64,000 nt of DNA, from NCBI RefSeq assembly GCF_000004195.4, contig NC_030681.2, positions 90,589,681 through 90,653,680 on the forward strand, in the 5' to 3' direction. The first letter of the stretch is position 1, and every line of letters begins with the position of its first letter. The position numbers were made by a program, and so were the translations under genes. Under the pieces are notes generated by a model. That model made no database searches and was not told the origin of the DNA. It saw only the letters and a program-made list of their open reading frames with translations. The stretch comes from Xenopus tropicalis (Eukaryota > Chordata > Amphibia > Anura > Pipidae). This document shows positions 37,806-51,030 of the stretch, piece after piece.

Positions 37806-40124
37806 TTCCACTTTACTGAAAAAAAATATAAAATTATATTATTGTTATTCATGGCATTGAATATCTGAAATTACAAATAATATTCAAACATTGTTTGAAT
37901 AACATGTTTTGTTTATCACACCAGCCGACCCATGCCTATCATTTAAGAAAACAATGTGCTTAGCATAAATTCCCCAGAGTGCAGATATATAAATGAGTGT
38001 GACAGGTAGTTTGTCTTCTATATTAGTTCAGACTCGGGTAAATGCAGATCAATAAACAGCTTGATAAAGCTAATAGAATCTAACTTCTCACAGTGGCACA
38101 GAGACTTGCCTGCTGCACTAACATGCCGTCGCTGGAGCTCATATAATAGAAGATGACAGCACACAAGTGAGACTCCATTGTCAGTATTCATCACAGCGTG
38201 ACGTGCAGTAAGGAAGCTAATATCTGTGCAATGAACTTTCCTAATGTCTTGAGGCAAACTAGTCTCCAAAACTGTCAGAGAGGGAGGGAATTCATAGGCT
38301 TCCATTATTTTTTGCTGCCGTTTGTTTACTCATGCCCAGTCCCTCGACAGAGACTGGTTAGCTGTTAGTTCATGATATAAGGCAACAGAAATCTAGTTAT
38401 TATTAAAAATAAATCAGAATCATTTGATGAAACAACCAGAACTGGCCATACAAATTATCCTGTTGACGTAAATCTTTCCAATGGAAAGACAAATTGAATA
38501 CTGGTTCTATACTCAAATGTTACTTATTTTCCTTAGAGTCTGAACAAATATTGATTCTGAAGGCCTCATTTACAAAAGTGCAAGTGAAAGAATTGAGCAA
38601 AATTTAAAGAAACAGATTGTGAATCCAAACCACTGAATTTTGCACTTTTCTGCAAGCCCCATACTAATGATCCACAAGTAAAATGGACTGCTTCTCCCAC
38701 GTATACAGTGCCATCATAATTTAATAATCTGCCCTGTAGCATCAGTTTTTATGACATGGAAACCTAATTTTCAGCTGGATAATTTATGGTGACCCCTAAA
38801 CTCAGCTTCTCAACAGCTGCTCAGAGCACTGAGCATGTGCAATGCCGCTGACACTTCTAACAGAATCCAAGATAGGGAGCTCCTGAGACCATTTTACTTT
38901 TGCACAAATGTTGAACTTTTAGGCTGCGCAATAAAATCAGTATATAAAATATAGCAATTCTAGCGATATTAATTTTTAGGGTTTAGTTCTCCTTCTCCAG
39001 CAGTATTGTATACATGAGGAGCAGGCAAGGAACACTACCCCGGCATCCACTTTGGCCACCACTCAGCTTGTGCATTATTCAGTTTTATTTTTTAACATTA
39101 TTTAAAAAATAAATGCTTTAACATTGTTTGCCCTTATCATAATATTTTTTCCTGCTGTGAACAACTTTACCCTGCAGCAGCGAAGGATGTAGTCAGAAGA
39201 AAATTTCCGGTTAAGGGGAAAAAATTAAATATATTAACAATTGTAAATATTAATAAGAACTATTAGTGCAAGAGATTTACCAGACCTGCCCTGAGACAGT
39301 TTAACACACAAGGATGCTGTTAGCAGTGCTTTTTTTGCCCAACTTGCAGGTTTGTTACAACCAGATTTGTTACAACAAAGAAAGAACTTGCTTACATATG
39401 GCTTGTGGGTGCTTTTAAAATACCTTTCCCTACAAACTTCTCATTAGAGCTTTAACCTCTCAGTTCCTTTAAATATATCCAATCAACAACAGGGACAGAA
39501 GTTGATAGGAGAATACACATCCATCCACACCATATCTAGCATCATAGGTTAAAAGAAAGTCAAGGAGTTTTCCTTGTTATAGAAAGCTATTTATTGCAAT
39601 GTTTAGCAGACTACACCCTCAGTGATATAGACAATGCGCACTGACCCACACCCCCTTATGACATTTCATTGGGCTCATAAATGCAATGAGATACTAGTTG
39701 ATGGTGATAAAGAGTTTGTGGTCAGTCCATAAGTGAGCTAATGTCACTTTAGGCAAGGCTGACTGCAAGCTGGGCAAGTCATTCTTTCACAAGAAATAAA
39801 GCCAATAAAAATACATTTATGATGGCTCTTAAAGGAGAAATAAACCCTAAAGATAACTATGGCTAGAAATATATAAAAGCCATATTTTATATACTAAACT
39901 GACTGCACTAGTTTAAAGTTTCAGCATTTTTATAGTAGTAATGATACAGGTCTTTACAGTTATCACAGGAGCTCCTCATGTTAGATTCTTTTAGAACTGA
40001 TCGGGACAGTGCATATGCTCAGTGTGCTATGAGTAGGAAATAAGAAAGGAGGATACAGTGGTCTGCAGTTAGACAAATGCTTATGTAATGCTTTACATGC
40101 GGCAATCCAAATGTGACTGAACTA

Positions 40125-40265
40125 AGTAACATAGCAAGTCAGGTTGAAAAAAAGACACACGTCCATCAAGTTCAAACCTAATGCCTAAATATAACCTGCC
40201 TAACTTCTAGTTGATCCAGAGGAAGGCAAAAAACCCCATCTGAAGCCTCTCACTTGCTAAAAAGC
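40125..40265 (+). repeat. Interspersed repeat with GAAGGCAAAAAACCCCATCT block
   Basis: It contains AACATAGCAAGTCAGGTTGA, GTCCATCAAGTTCAAACC and TAGTTGATCCAGAGGAAGGC followed by AAAAAACCCCATCTGAAGCC. I recognise this block order from a repeat widespread in amphibian and fish-like genomes but cannot name the family. Confidence 0.55.
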
Positions 40266-41029
40266 CATCCAGGAGAAGTTATATTAAGGAGATCTGTCCT
40301 TGGTAGCACAGATTTGCCAAATCTCCATCTGTGCCATTAGCCTTAGAAGGACTCATAATGAAGTGGGCAGGCAGTGCACATATAAAGCTGACTTTTGGAA
40401 TATGACAGACAGGCTGGCTGGATACTTCTGTAATTACAGTGATTCAGGCAATAAGATGGGTTTACTAGAGGTAAATTGGGCAAAAACTTTGACAAAAAGT
40501 GGTTTTATCAGTGTCTAGGCAGCTTTAAGAAGTAAGAGTAGGTACTCGAATACCTACAAACTTTAAATGTAAAAAAGCAATGTCACTTTTTGATGCTACT
40601 TGTCCTTTAAAGGATAACTAAAGTAAAAGGCCCCTGCTTCACACTAATATTTTACAAAATGATTTTCAAATTATTATAGGATAGATAGACATATACACAC
40701 ATGTATACATTCTTAACCATATACAGGGGAGTATAGCTTCCTGTATCCTAATATTTCAATTACAGCTTATAAATGTAAAGTATCCAAGGCTGATTTACCC
40801 ATAAGTTTCAAAACATTTAAGTCTGAGAGACACTGACATATATATTTTGTAGTGGTGCAAATTCATATTTTTCACCCCTAGAATAGAATACTGCGGCTGA
40901 CATGCATATGAATATCTTAAAAAACAAAATCACACACATTCTCTCTTAGTTCATTTAACCTGTAGGCAAATAAAGGTGTGTAGATGTTTATCATACACAC
41001 ACAGCCCAGGCATGGAAGAGAAGTTTGTT

Positions 41030-41157
41030 AGGGCTCTGGCACACGGGGAGATTAGTCGCCCGCGACAAATCTCCCCAGATTGCCATCCCACCGGCGAAAA
41101 TGTAAATCGGTGGGATGGCATACGCGGGCGACTAATCTCCCCGTGTGCCAGAGCCCT
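41030..41157. mobile_element. Fold-back MITE with 35-bp perfect arms
   Basis: 41030-41064 is the exact inverse of 41123-41157 (arm starts AGGGCTCTGGCACACGGGGA). Inside is a second exact pair, TGCCATCCCACCG (41081-41093 and 41108-41120). It is GC-rich in AT-rich surroundings and encodes nothing. The perfect arms indicate a young copy. Confidence 0.8.
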
Positions 41158-41262
41158 TACTGTTGTGCCCAAATCAAGAAATAAATCAATCAAAAGCAAA
41201 TAAACTGATAGTTAAAGCTTTATTTTTATCATTAACATTATTAACACTTTTGTACAATAATG

Positions 41263-41264
<2 letters not shown>

Positions 41265-41328
<64 letters not shown>
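41265..41328. repeat. TA microsatellite, about 32 units
   Basis: An uninterrupted TA run that ends in TAAATATGGGC. It lies about 100 bp from the fold-back element at 41030-41157. Confidence 0.95.
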
Positions 41329-41332
<4 letters not shown>

Positions 41333-41737
41333 TGGGCAGGCATCCAAAAATGGCTATTTCTAACCACAATAAATAAATATCTAGAGCGGAATCATTACTG
41401 TTTCTTCATTTGTAAATGCATAAGTTTATCCTACCATCTTAGAATTTACTGGGATTCACTGATTAGTAAATTATAAGTGGGTGGAGTGAGTGAAGCAGCA
41501 GAATGTCTTGCTCTGCCTTCCTACTTATAAAAACAAACTACATTTTGGCTAGCACACCCAAACATGCTCACATGGAAATATGTAATTATATGGGGAGCTG
41601 CTAATGTCACTAAATATGTAAATAAAAAACAAAACAGTTCAGCTGGATTGGTTAGAAAGCATGAATATAAGCAAATAATGTTGTAGGCTGCTGTATTAAT
41701 ACTTTAATACTGTACTTCCAACAGCCTTTAGGTTAAT

Positions 41738-41885
41738 GTTACACGGGCTGATTCTCGGCCTGCATATAAATGCAGTCCGAGAATCATCCTCTATGCATTT
41801 TGGCACCAAAATCCACTCTGTGTGTCAGCATCCAGCTGACACAATGGCTGTGGGTAGCTTAGGAGCTGATTCTCAGCCTGTTTAT
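41738..41885. repeat. Short fold-back element, CTGATTCTCAGCC family
   Basis: It carries CGGGCTGATTCTCGGCCTGC, then ATGCAGTCCGAGAATCA (inverse of the preceding arm), ACCAAAATCCACTCTGTGTG and AGGAGCTGATTCTCAGCCTG. It is an internally deleted relative of the copy at 10941. Confidence 0.55.
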
Positions 41886-42965
41886 AGACCTGATATTCCA
41901 AGCAAAATTGAAATCATTACAGTACAATCACAAAACACATTGTCCTTTTAAATGTGTACAAATCACACTTTAAACCTCCACTCTTGTGCAGTTACTGGTG
42001 GTCTTGTATGCAACATAACCTGAAACTCTTAATTATTTTTTTGCCTTTTCTGTTTATAATTATCATTCCTTATTTATACAGTGCAGACAGAGTTGCGATC
42101 AGTTGGTTTTACAAAGGTTAGAAAAAGGAAAATCTAAAAAGAAAAATCCTATTCATATACCAAGGTCTTAACTGAGGTGCCTGCAAGTATTGCAAGTATT
42201 CTATTTGAAGGTAAGAACAGGATCACTGTGGTTAAAAGTAAAACATTCAGTGAGTTAAAACACATGCACACCATTCCCCCCTTAAAAGGATAATCCCATT
42301 AAAGGCCAATTCTGCCATCTTGCAAAATCATGCACTAACAGTTTTAGAACTACAATATATAACATACTGTTTTAAAAAATAAATTGAGATAATATATTCA
42401 TAGATATATATATATATATATATCCCAAATGCCTAATATGTGCAGAAAAAGCCTACCCACAATTGGAAGGTATGTAAGTGCATTTCACACACATTCAACT
42501 GCGGTTATTATTTGACAACCAGCATAATAGACTGGTGTAATTGCATAATGTATGCACAGTTACACCCAGCAGGATGGACTGTTGTAAGAGAGCAATTAGG
42601 TGAGGTGTGTAACAATTACTGAATGATTTTAGGACTAACAAAGTAGCTAATCCGTATACATAGAGGATTTGCATTAAGTGTCTGGTAAATCCATAGGTTT
42701 CACTGAATTAGACCTGCCACTTAAGGGATATGAAAATAAAAGCTCTGAATCGATTTTATTGATAGACAAATGAGCCAACACCTTTAAACTTTTAGGTTAT
42801 CTTCATCCTTTCATGATCATATAAAAGAGCTGTCTAAAGCTATAAAAAGCACTAAGCAGTAGAAGAATGTAGCAGAAAATACAGGTAACCTCCATCTAAA
42901 GGCAATTGTATAATGTTACATGTTTTGTAGGTCAATCATTTCTGTGTTAAGATAAAAATTAGGCA

Positions 42966-43417
42966 CTTTAAGGTGAAGTACCCAATGTGCATAATGCAGC
43001 CCATCTCCTAATAAATGGCATCCTAACAGCAGCTAGAGGGGCAATTGCAAAAGCTTGGAAAGCTAATACCCCTCCTACAGAACTAGACCTTTTGGAGAGA
43101 ATAAAGTATATAAGTAGAATGGATTACCTTACTGCTCTTAAACACAATACTATAGTTAAGTTTCCATAAAGTCTGGTCAAACTGGGATTATGTGGATAGT
43201 GTAAAATCACATTAAGGGAAAGTAAGCCATATGTTGTATGACCTGAACTTTTGGTGTGACCTCTGATTTCTTGATTATTTCATAATTTGTTTATATTATT
43301 TTTATTATTATGTATGTTATGTTTTCATTGTTAGAATTTTCTCTCTTTCTTTTCTTTTTCTTCTGTATTTCTTTTTATATAATTAAAACTCAATAAAAAG
43401 TTAATAAAAAAAAAAAA
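42966..43417 (+). pseudogene. 5'-truncated L1-type LINE insertion
   Basis: The frame at 42987-43169 reads HLLINGILTAARGAIAKAWK, then TPPTELDLLERIKYISRMDY, the C-terminal end of an L1/Tx1-like ORF2 protein. A 250-bp 3' UTR follows with AATAAAAAG and a terminal A-run. GATAAAAATTAGGCA (42951-42965) and GATAAAATTAGGCA (43418-43431) flank it as a target duplication. Only the last 60 codons of ORF2 are present, so it is dead on arrival. Confidence 0.8.
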
Positions 43418-46040
43418 GATAAAATTAGGCAGTGGGGGAAGTAAGCAAGTTTACTCAGCAACTTTGCAGCAACTCCTTACTATGGGTCTGAGTGGGTGAG
43501 TGAAATAGTATGTAAATTGTAGCCAGTGAGCCAGTTAGTGCCAATTAGATAAACAGCCCTCCACAGAGTGGGGGAGATGTCCCTGCTTAGCATTCTACAC
43601 ATTCCTTTTGTTTAAATGGCAATTAAAAAGCTATGCATATTTAGGAAGGGTGGAAAAACACAGAAACATAATATTATATACATAAGCTACAATAACAAAA
43701 ACTGTGCTGCAATTGTGACCCAATGGTATTTTCATTACAAAAGTTAGCCAAAAATTTAAAAAAAAAATCTGGGCATACTATCACACAACATTTGGCTGCT
43801 GCAGACACCTATTGTGAGCCTAATGCATTGGTTAACACTAGCCTGCTGTGTTCTAAACTGCAATGTTTGTGTAGAATAATGAATTACTCATTTCTCCTAA
43901 CACACAATACTCTCAGACAACAACAGAAGGCCAGAAACATGCTACAAGTGCAACTAGCTCTTCATTTATGCCAAACAAACATCAATGCATTACTTACAAC
44001 AAAGTCTTATTTACTGATGCTAAAACACTAAGCAGTACAAAATTGTGCCCATACACAGTTCTTATGCCTGTAGCATAAACTACTGGATTAAAAATACAGA
44101 CCTTAAATCTCAGGCAAGATTCTGTAGTGTTTTATTGCACTGGCCACATTCTGTGCAGTGGTGTAAATACTAATGGGGTTTCAGGAGAAGCTCACAGCTT
44201 TTCTGTCTCCAGGGGATATTTTTTCTCCAAAGACAAAACAAAGTGATCTCTAGAGCAAAGTCAATGGCCACTGTAATAGTAAAAAGCAATAATCTAGTAA
44301 TCGGTCAGTTTATAAACAATGTTTGTTCCCACACAGAACACAGACAGTTCTTTGTATTACTGATTCAGCAGCTCACACCAGTTACTGCCCAAAACATTTC
44401 TTTCCAGCATGAATCTTCTGACTGCATGAGCTCCTTACATTTTATATCCCATTGCAGAGTTAGTACCACACCCTGAAAATTGGCATGATCAACTCTAAAA
44501 TGTGTTTTTTTTCTGCAAGTGCTCATTATGTACACCATAAGCAAAAAGATTACAGGACAGCAATGTTTCTACAACCGAACGCCACATAATGGAATATCCA
44601 TCCAAAAACTATTACACTTATTTGTATATATAGTCTCTATTGAAAGACGTACCTGCCTGTTTTGACTCCTGAAATAATGTTGCAACCCCCAGCTTATTAT
44701 TAGATCTGGCAAGACTGACACTGACTGCAACTTTGTTTCAGGATCCAGGAGTCAAAGAACAGAAACAGCAATTTTCAATTATTTTAAAACCCACTGAAAA
44801 AATTTTGTTGGTTCAAAAATATAATTTTAAATGGTAGAGTGAATTACTTGCTGTGTAAACAGAGTAATTTAGAAATAAAAAGTATACCATAAAATCACGA
44901 CAGAATGCCTTTAATTTAAGAAACATAAGCATTCATTCTTTCTCAAACATAGTGTAAAAAAACTACATGAGTCTAAAAGAACTCAATGAAGGACAACAGT
45001 GAGCCAAATTTCAAAACAGAAATACAGCCAAATGAAGCTGTCATCTTTGCAGTACACAATGTTGCAGCATTAGTAATAGTAGTATGGAACAGAGATAATC
45101 ATATTGGTTTCACTTTGCTTGCAGAGAAAACACAGGTGGAGAGAAGCCGAGGGTACACCCATCTGACAGTAGCTTTAGACAGCCTACTTAGTTCATACAG
45201 TTAAATGTCACACTAAAATCAGCTGCCCAGACAATATTTGAAGGTAGATGGGCAAAAAGAGGGGTGGCAGAAGGAAAATGTTGCCTGATGTATGCGTACA
45301 ACTGATTAATTCACTCGTTTTTCCAGTATTTTTTAGATATGTTTCACCTAGGTTGGGACCTATTTTCTTCCCCAGTTTTGTTGTTTGTTTTGCCCTTTAA
45401 TTTTCAATTGACTTTTACACCTTTCTCTTTTGTTGTTACTTTGTGCCTTGGTCTTTCACTTGTAGTTTCATTATTGGAATTTGTAAGATGTAAACAATAT
45501 ATTAATTTAGAAAAATAGAGTGACTTTGTCCAAAGCAGACTTGATAACCTGGTTTGATTATGATGTATTAAATATTATGTAAATGCTTAGTGCTGTTAGA
45601 ATACCCATCCTTAAGTATTTGATATTGTCACTAACAATTTAAGGGACTATTGAACATTTAGTTACAGTGTATGACCTCATTTGTGAGCCCATCTTAAGAT
45701 GGTTGCATTTAATAAATATACAGTAGATTGAAAAACCATGTCCACGAAAAGTCCTTTATTGTGATGAGTTTTTTTTAATAGGTATTTAAAACTGGTATAA
45801 CAAAATATGAATGTATATTCTACATCTTGAACTTAACTGTTCTCAGCAGAAACCGCATTAAGGTCTCTAGGTGTTACAAAGAATGCAGCAACACGAGCCA
45901 CTGTCAGCTCTGGCAGTGCACCGAATTGACAACTATCTATAATGTAATAGTTGCAAATGAGATATAGTGAGATATTATTTGTGATGTCTTAGGGATTTCT
46001 TTTGGAGTCTTCACACATTCAGTTGTGAACCACCTTGGAG

Positions 46041-46446
46041 TTAAAGGAACAGTACCTCCAAAAAAAGTGTATAAAATTCATTACACTATAATGCACTGGT
46101 ACAACTGATGTGTTTGCATCAGGAAGACTACTATAGTTTATGTGAACAAAGCTGCTGTGTAGCCATGGGGGCAGCCATTCAAAGGAGAAAAGGCACATGT
46201 TACTTTAGCAGATAACAGATAAAGCCCCATTATATACTACAGAGCTTATCTGTTATCTGTTGCCTGTTCCTTTTCTCCTTTTTCCAACTTGACTGGCTGC
46301 CCCCATTGCTACACATCAGCTTATTTATATAAACTATAGTAGCGTTTCTGTAGCAAACACACAACTTTTACCAATGCAGGGCAACAGTACATTATATTTG
46401 AATTACTTTAAAACATTTTCATTTTTTGGTGTTACTGTTCCTTTCA
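46041..46446. mobile_element. T2-type MITE (TTAAAGGAACAG ends)
   Basis: It begins TTAAAGGAACAGTACCTCCA and ends, inverted, TGAAAGGAACAGTAACACCA. The inner parts are also inverted, for example CATGGGGGCAGCC and GGCTGCCCCCA, GATAACAGATAA and TTATCTGTTATC. The right TTAA has mutated to TTCA. Confidence 0.7.
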
Positions 46447-46492
46447 TAACTGGCAGGATGGTATTTCCCTGTTTAGAAGGGCCATACACATT

Positions 46493-47002
46493 TAGGGGCT
46501 GATTTACTAATCCACGAATCCGAATCCCGAATGGGGAAAAATCGGATTGGAAACGAACATTTTGCGACTTTTTTGTATTTTTTGCGATTTTTTTGTCGCA
46601 ACTTTTTCGTAGCCATTACGACTTGCTCGTAAATTGTTGCAACTTTTTCGTATTGAGCGCTCGTAAACGGCGGGCAAACCTTTGCGACTTTGCATGATTT
46701 TGGAAGCCTCCCATAGGACTCAGTGGCACTCTGCAGCTCCAACCTGGCCCAAGGAAAGTCACGATACTGAAGCTTGAATGAATCCGAAACTTTCGTACTC
46801 GGCGCGACGGCTACGAAAAAGTCGCGTCAATTTACGAGCAAGTTGTAATGGCTACGAAAAAGTTGCGTCAATTTACGAGCAAGTCGTAATGGCTACGAAA
46901 AAGCCGCAACAATTTACGAAAAAATCACAAAATACCGATCATTACGAAAAAAACGCATTCGGACACTTTTTGGACGTTCGTGGATTAGTAAATGTGCCCC
47001 TT
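46493..47002. mobile_element. Fold-back element with AGGGGCTGATTTACTAATCC ends, copy 1
   Basis: The left end reads AGGGGCTGATTTACTAATCC and the right, inverted, AAGGGGCACATTTACTAATC. The interior is a low-complexity series of GCGACTTTTTCGTA motifs on the left and their inverses (ACGAAAAAGTCGC) on the right, so the whole 510 bp folds back. Copies 2 and 3 are at 60705 and 61191. Confidence 0.7.
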
Positions 47003-47439
47003 AGATTTTAGTCCTCTTCTGACGAACATTCAGATATCAGTCATACGTTTAAATGCAACAATCAAAAACTAACATTCAGACTGAAATAGTAGGATCAGGA
47101 TGTTCTGAACATGAAATAGTTGGCACCAATCGTACTAAAGTGACTTCCATTGTAGCTCCCCCAATGATACCATCCAATACACAATATGTGCACAGATTTT
47201 ATCCTTATCCGACCAAAATTTTCTAATCTGTCCCATCAACTAAACGCCTGATGGCCATGGTACAAAAATTATTGAGCCCACAATTCTGAGCCCACACACG
47301 GCCTGAAAATCAATTTTATCGGTATGGGTAAGGCCAGCTTTAGTGGGCAATATCGGCGTTAGCATTCTTCATCATTATAAATTGAATAATTAGGGCTTGT
47401 GCTGAACATATGTTTTTGCCTAATATTGTATGTTAAGTA

Positions 47440-47767
47440 CAGGTATCAGACCCCTTATCCGGAAACCCGTTATCCAGAAAGCTCCGAATTACGGAAAGGC
47501 TGTCTCCCATAGACTCCATTTTAATCAAATAATTCAGAATTTTAAAACTGATTTCCTTTTTCTAAGTAGAAATAAAACAGTACCTTGTAATTGATCCCAA
47601 CTAAGATATAAATAATCCTTATTGGATGCAAAACAATCCTATTGGGTTTAATTCATGTTTTATTGATTTTTTAGTGGACTTAAGGTATTAAGATCCAAAT
47701 TACGGAAAGACCCCTTATCCGGAATACCCTTGGTCCCGAGCATTCTGGATAATGGGTCCTATACCTG
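47440..47767. mobile_element. CAGG...CCTG palindromic MITE, copy 3
   Basis: It begins CAGGTATCAGACCCCTTATC and ends, inverted, CAGGTATAGGACCCATTATC. TA flanks the left, and the right flank is TT. Internal blocks match copies at 16317 and 24634. Confidence 0.75.
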
Positions 47768-48827
47768 TTTTTAAATTTTTTGCACTAAACAGGCTGCAGG
47801 TAGTTGAAGGGAGGGGATCATTTATAAAGTATCTCAGTGGAATACTGATTTATTTTGACCTTGCTTGTTGGGACAGGAAGTGCCTACTCATTGCTAAATA
47901 AAAACTATTGCTTTTCATTGACCTCTGATAGCAAACATTTGTGTTTCCCAAGATAAGTTGTAATTACAGGTCCTTCACTGATATTGCATTGGCCCACACT
48001 ACGTGAAAGCAATTTGGCATAAAGGTAGCCATACATTGGCCTATACTGTCAATCTGCTCATAGATCACAGGCAATATTCTGTAGTTGAAATCTTTCAAAC
48101 TGGCTGTCAAGATCTTGACAATATGGAGAGCATAACTCTAGGGGCAGACATAAGTACTGTTTACCTAATTCCTGTAGTTGTGTTACTACTAACAATAGGA
48201 TTACAATAGAAAAGTGCCAAACACTGCTGCCGATAAGTTAATAAGAAAAATAAAAGTGTATCCCAGAAATAGCACAATCCTTAGCTAGACATACATTTTT
48301 AAAAGTTTATGCTTTCTTATGTATGCTGTATACAAACAAATGTTTGTACATCTTATTACAGATAATTGACTAGATGTTCCTTAAGACCTCATTTTATAAT
48401 TTTAGTTACATGTGAAAATGTGTCCTTACTTTCAGACCATTTATATGCAGTTCCCAAGAAGGAGCCTGTTTCAAAACCTGTTAGCAATATTAAATTGGAG
48501 GTAATGGGGCTTAGAAAACCAGTTATAGAGCATTCTGATCTGGTTGTCGCCATTTATTTTAGAGTTAATCAGGTTCTCACTCTGCATGAAACCTCAGTAG
48601 GTTGTGCAAGTATTGTAAAATTGACTAGGATTGTGTATCTCAAGTTTGAAAGGGTTATTTTTTAATAAGCATACAGTACTTAAGTTTATTCATAGTATGG
48701 CAGCAGAAACTGAAGGAGACCATGTTTTCTCAGGGGAGCTAAAGATTAAAGGGACAACTTACTGTATCTATGCTCCCCTCTGCTTCGCAATGTCACTGCT
48801 CTGGCAGGCACGGGGTCAGCCTGTGCA

Positions 48828-48870
48828 CACTAGTCATTGTTGTATGATGCACATACAACAATGACTAGTG
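48828..48870. repeat. Perfect 19-bp stem with 5-nt loop
   Basis: CACTAGTCATTGTTGTATG (48828-48846) is the exact inverse of 48852-48870. The surrounding 48770-48900 also has GGCACGGGGTCAGCCTGTGC, which resembles 25803-25845, so this is probably part of an old fold-back element. Confidence 0.8.
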
Positions 48871-50581
48871 CTCCTCCCTGAGGGGTGCACTTAATTCTAG
48901 TCATGCACACTTGCTTTGAGATGACAGATATAGAGAAGATACTAGTCACTTCAGGAGTTATGCATGAGAAATTACATTTAAAAAGTGTACAGACATTTTG
49001 CATTGGTTCTATTTTTAACACAGCCTATTAGCTGCTCATATTCTTCTTTAACAGTGCATGTGAAACACAAATACTTTTTTATACTACCATCCTCTTTCTC
49101 TGGTCTTTGTGAAACAGTAGAATTATTTAGCGCTTTCCTCTCCTGAGCAAAAAGGAACTTAGTGCTCAATAAAGATCTATTCACCCTCTATAGTGTCTGT
49201 GCTCTCAGGCATCAAGTTCTGTTGCAAGGATGTAAAAATAGTTCACGCACTACATGTTTTGGTTAATTATTACAAAAAATGTCACCCTATTTGTGAAGAT
49301 TAAGATATCCAAACCATTTACCATATTCCTTTGGGTAATGTGCAACTAGGACTAATAAATACATTGAACACCCTAAGATCAGTAGAAATTGATAATAACA
49401 GGTAGACTGCTTACAGAGGATATACCCTCTTGGTCAGCATGGGTTAAATACATAGGGCTTGTGTTAAACATACTTTTTTACCTATTGATTTAATCATGAA
49501 AATTTTATGGTTTTTGTTATTTCTTGAGCTAAACAGAGCAAACAGGGTAACTGAACCTTTTCTGTTTGGCTCTTGTTGCTATTTGAGACAGCATAAGAAC
49601 ATATGGAGGGTAACCACAACAGGCATATACATATCTTTATACTTTGAAGCCATTATAAGCTGTAAACAAAGAAAATGTGGCTGCCTATAGCCATATGTTA
49701 CTGTCAACAGAAGGCTTCAAATGCAAAACAATCAAATGAGAGGTGCAAAAATGAATGTTTGAACCCAGAAGTGAATGAATGAATGAAATGGGAAGGAGCA
49801 TAACTTATAGAACTTCCAACAAAAGTCAGAATGAAGACTATTTTCCAAAATAGTAATTTTTCACCTAATGTATCCTTGCAGCATGCTTGGGGGTGGGGTT
49901 GATACATGTCTTATCTTGAACCCTTAATCTTCATTAAGGGCAGATTAAGTTATAATTGATACAATAGTTGCTTACTTTCTGCAGATACAGCTAAGAAATA
50001 TATCAACTAATGAAGAAAACTGCATCTGATTTACTGAGCCAGAGAGAGGAACATCAACATTTAAGGTTCAATATTAAAAAATAAAAAATATACAAAAAGA
50101 AGGCAAAAAGTGTTTGGAATGTGACCAACTTCTTTAAGACAAAATGTATTTCTGCAACAGTGATAACATATTGCACACACTGAAACACAGAACCAAGTGA
50201 GGGTAAGTAAACTAAAAAATATCCTTTAGTTGTATTTATAATATCTAAGGAATCCATTAAAATCACATGTAATCTTATCTGTGGGCTTTTGGATAATCAG
50301 TAGGAGTTGGCTCACAGGTAATCATCTGCATGTATTAAGTATGTAATTGATATAGACACAAGCTGAACAGATAAGTAAATAGTAATAATCCAAACATAGT
50401 TTAAGTATACACATTTTACAGTTAAGTGTAGGCCTTTGATAACTGAATCTGTGGTTGGGCTTCCTACGAAGATGAATTTGCATTAAACAAAAACTTCTAT
50501 AGGGAACAATTTATGCTGTTAATGACGCTGATCTCACACACACAGATTATCATTTTGTAGAAATGAATGCATAATAACCTG

Positions 50582-50784
50582 TAAGGCTGATGCCACACGT
50601 GGCGTAGGGCTGATATTTTCGGCACGCGTAAAAACGCTTGGCGAAAATTCAGCCCTTCGCCTGCTACTTGTGCCTGCACCCGAATGGATGAGATACACTC
50701 GGATGCAGGCACATGTAGCCAATATACGCATGAAAACGCGAGAGAATGCATATCAGCCCTACGCCACGTGTGGCATCAGCCTTA
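50582..50784. mobile_element. Fold-back element with 35-bp perfect arms and three-hairpin interior
   Basis: 50582-50616 is the exact inverse of 50750-50784 (arm starts TAAGGCTGATGCCACACGTG). The interior pairs again: TGCCTGCACCCGA with TCGGATGCAGGCA. It shares the TGCAGGCACA core with the CTGATTCTCAGCC family but has different ends. Confidence 0.75.
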
Positions 50785-50865
50785 CTTTAAGAGAAGTTAT
50801 TGATTTTATACAAAATAAGCTGGAAAATAATCACCAATATTTGACAGGCCAGGTTTTCAGTATTA

Positions 50866-51030
50866 AAGGAGAAGGAAAGATACACAACTATTTAAGTACA
50901 CATACATTGTACTTCTTCTGGTCACATAAAGTACTATATTTTTCTTTTTTTAGCAAATACTTAAAATGAGTATAGAGCTCTACAAGTTGTTCCCGTTCCT
51001 TTTACCTAGCAGCTGCCATTTTTGCATACT
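50866..51030. repeat. T2-like repeat fragment
   Basis: It begins TTAAAGGAGAAGGAAAGATA, a T2-type end, and includes TTACCTAGCAGCTGCCATTT. The right end is not found. Confidence 0.4.
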
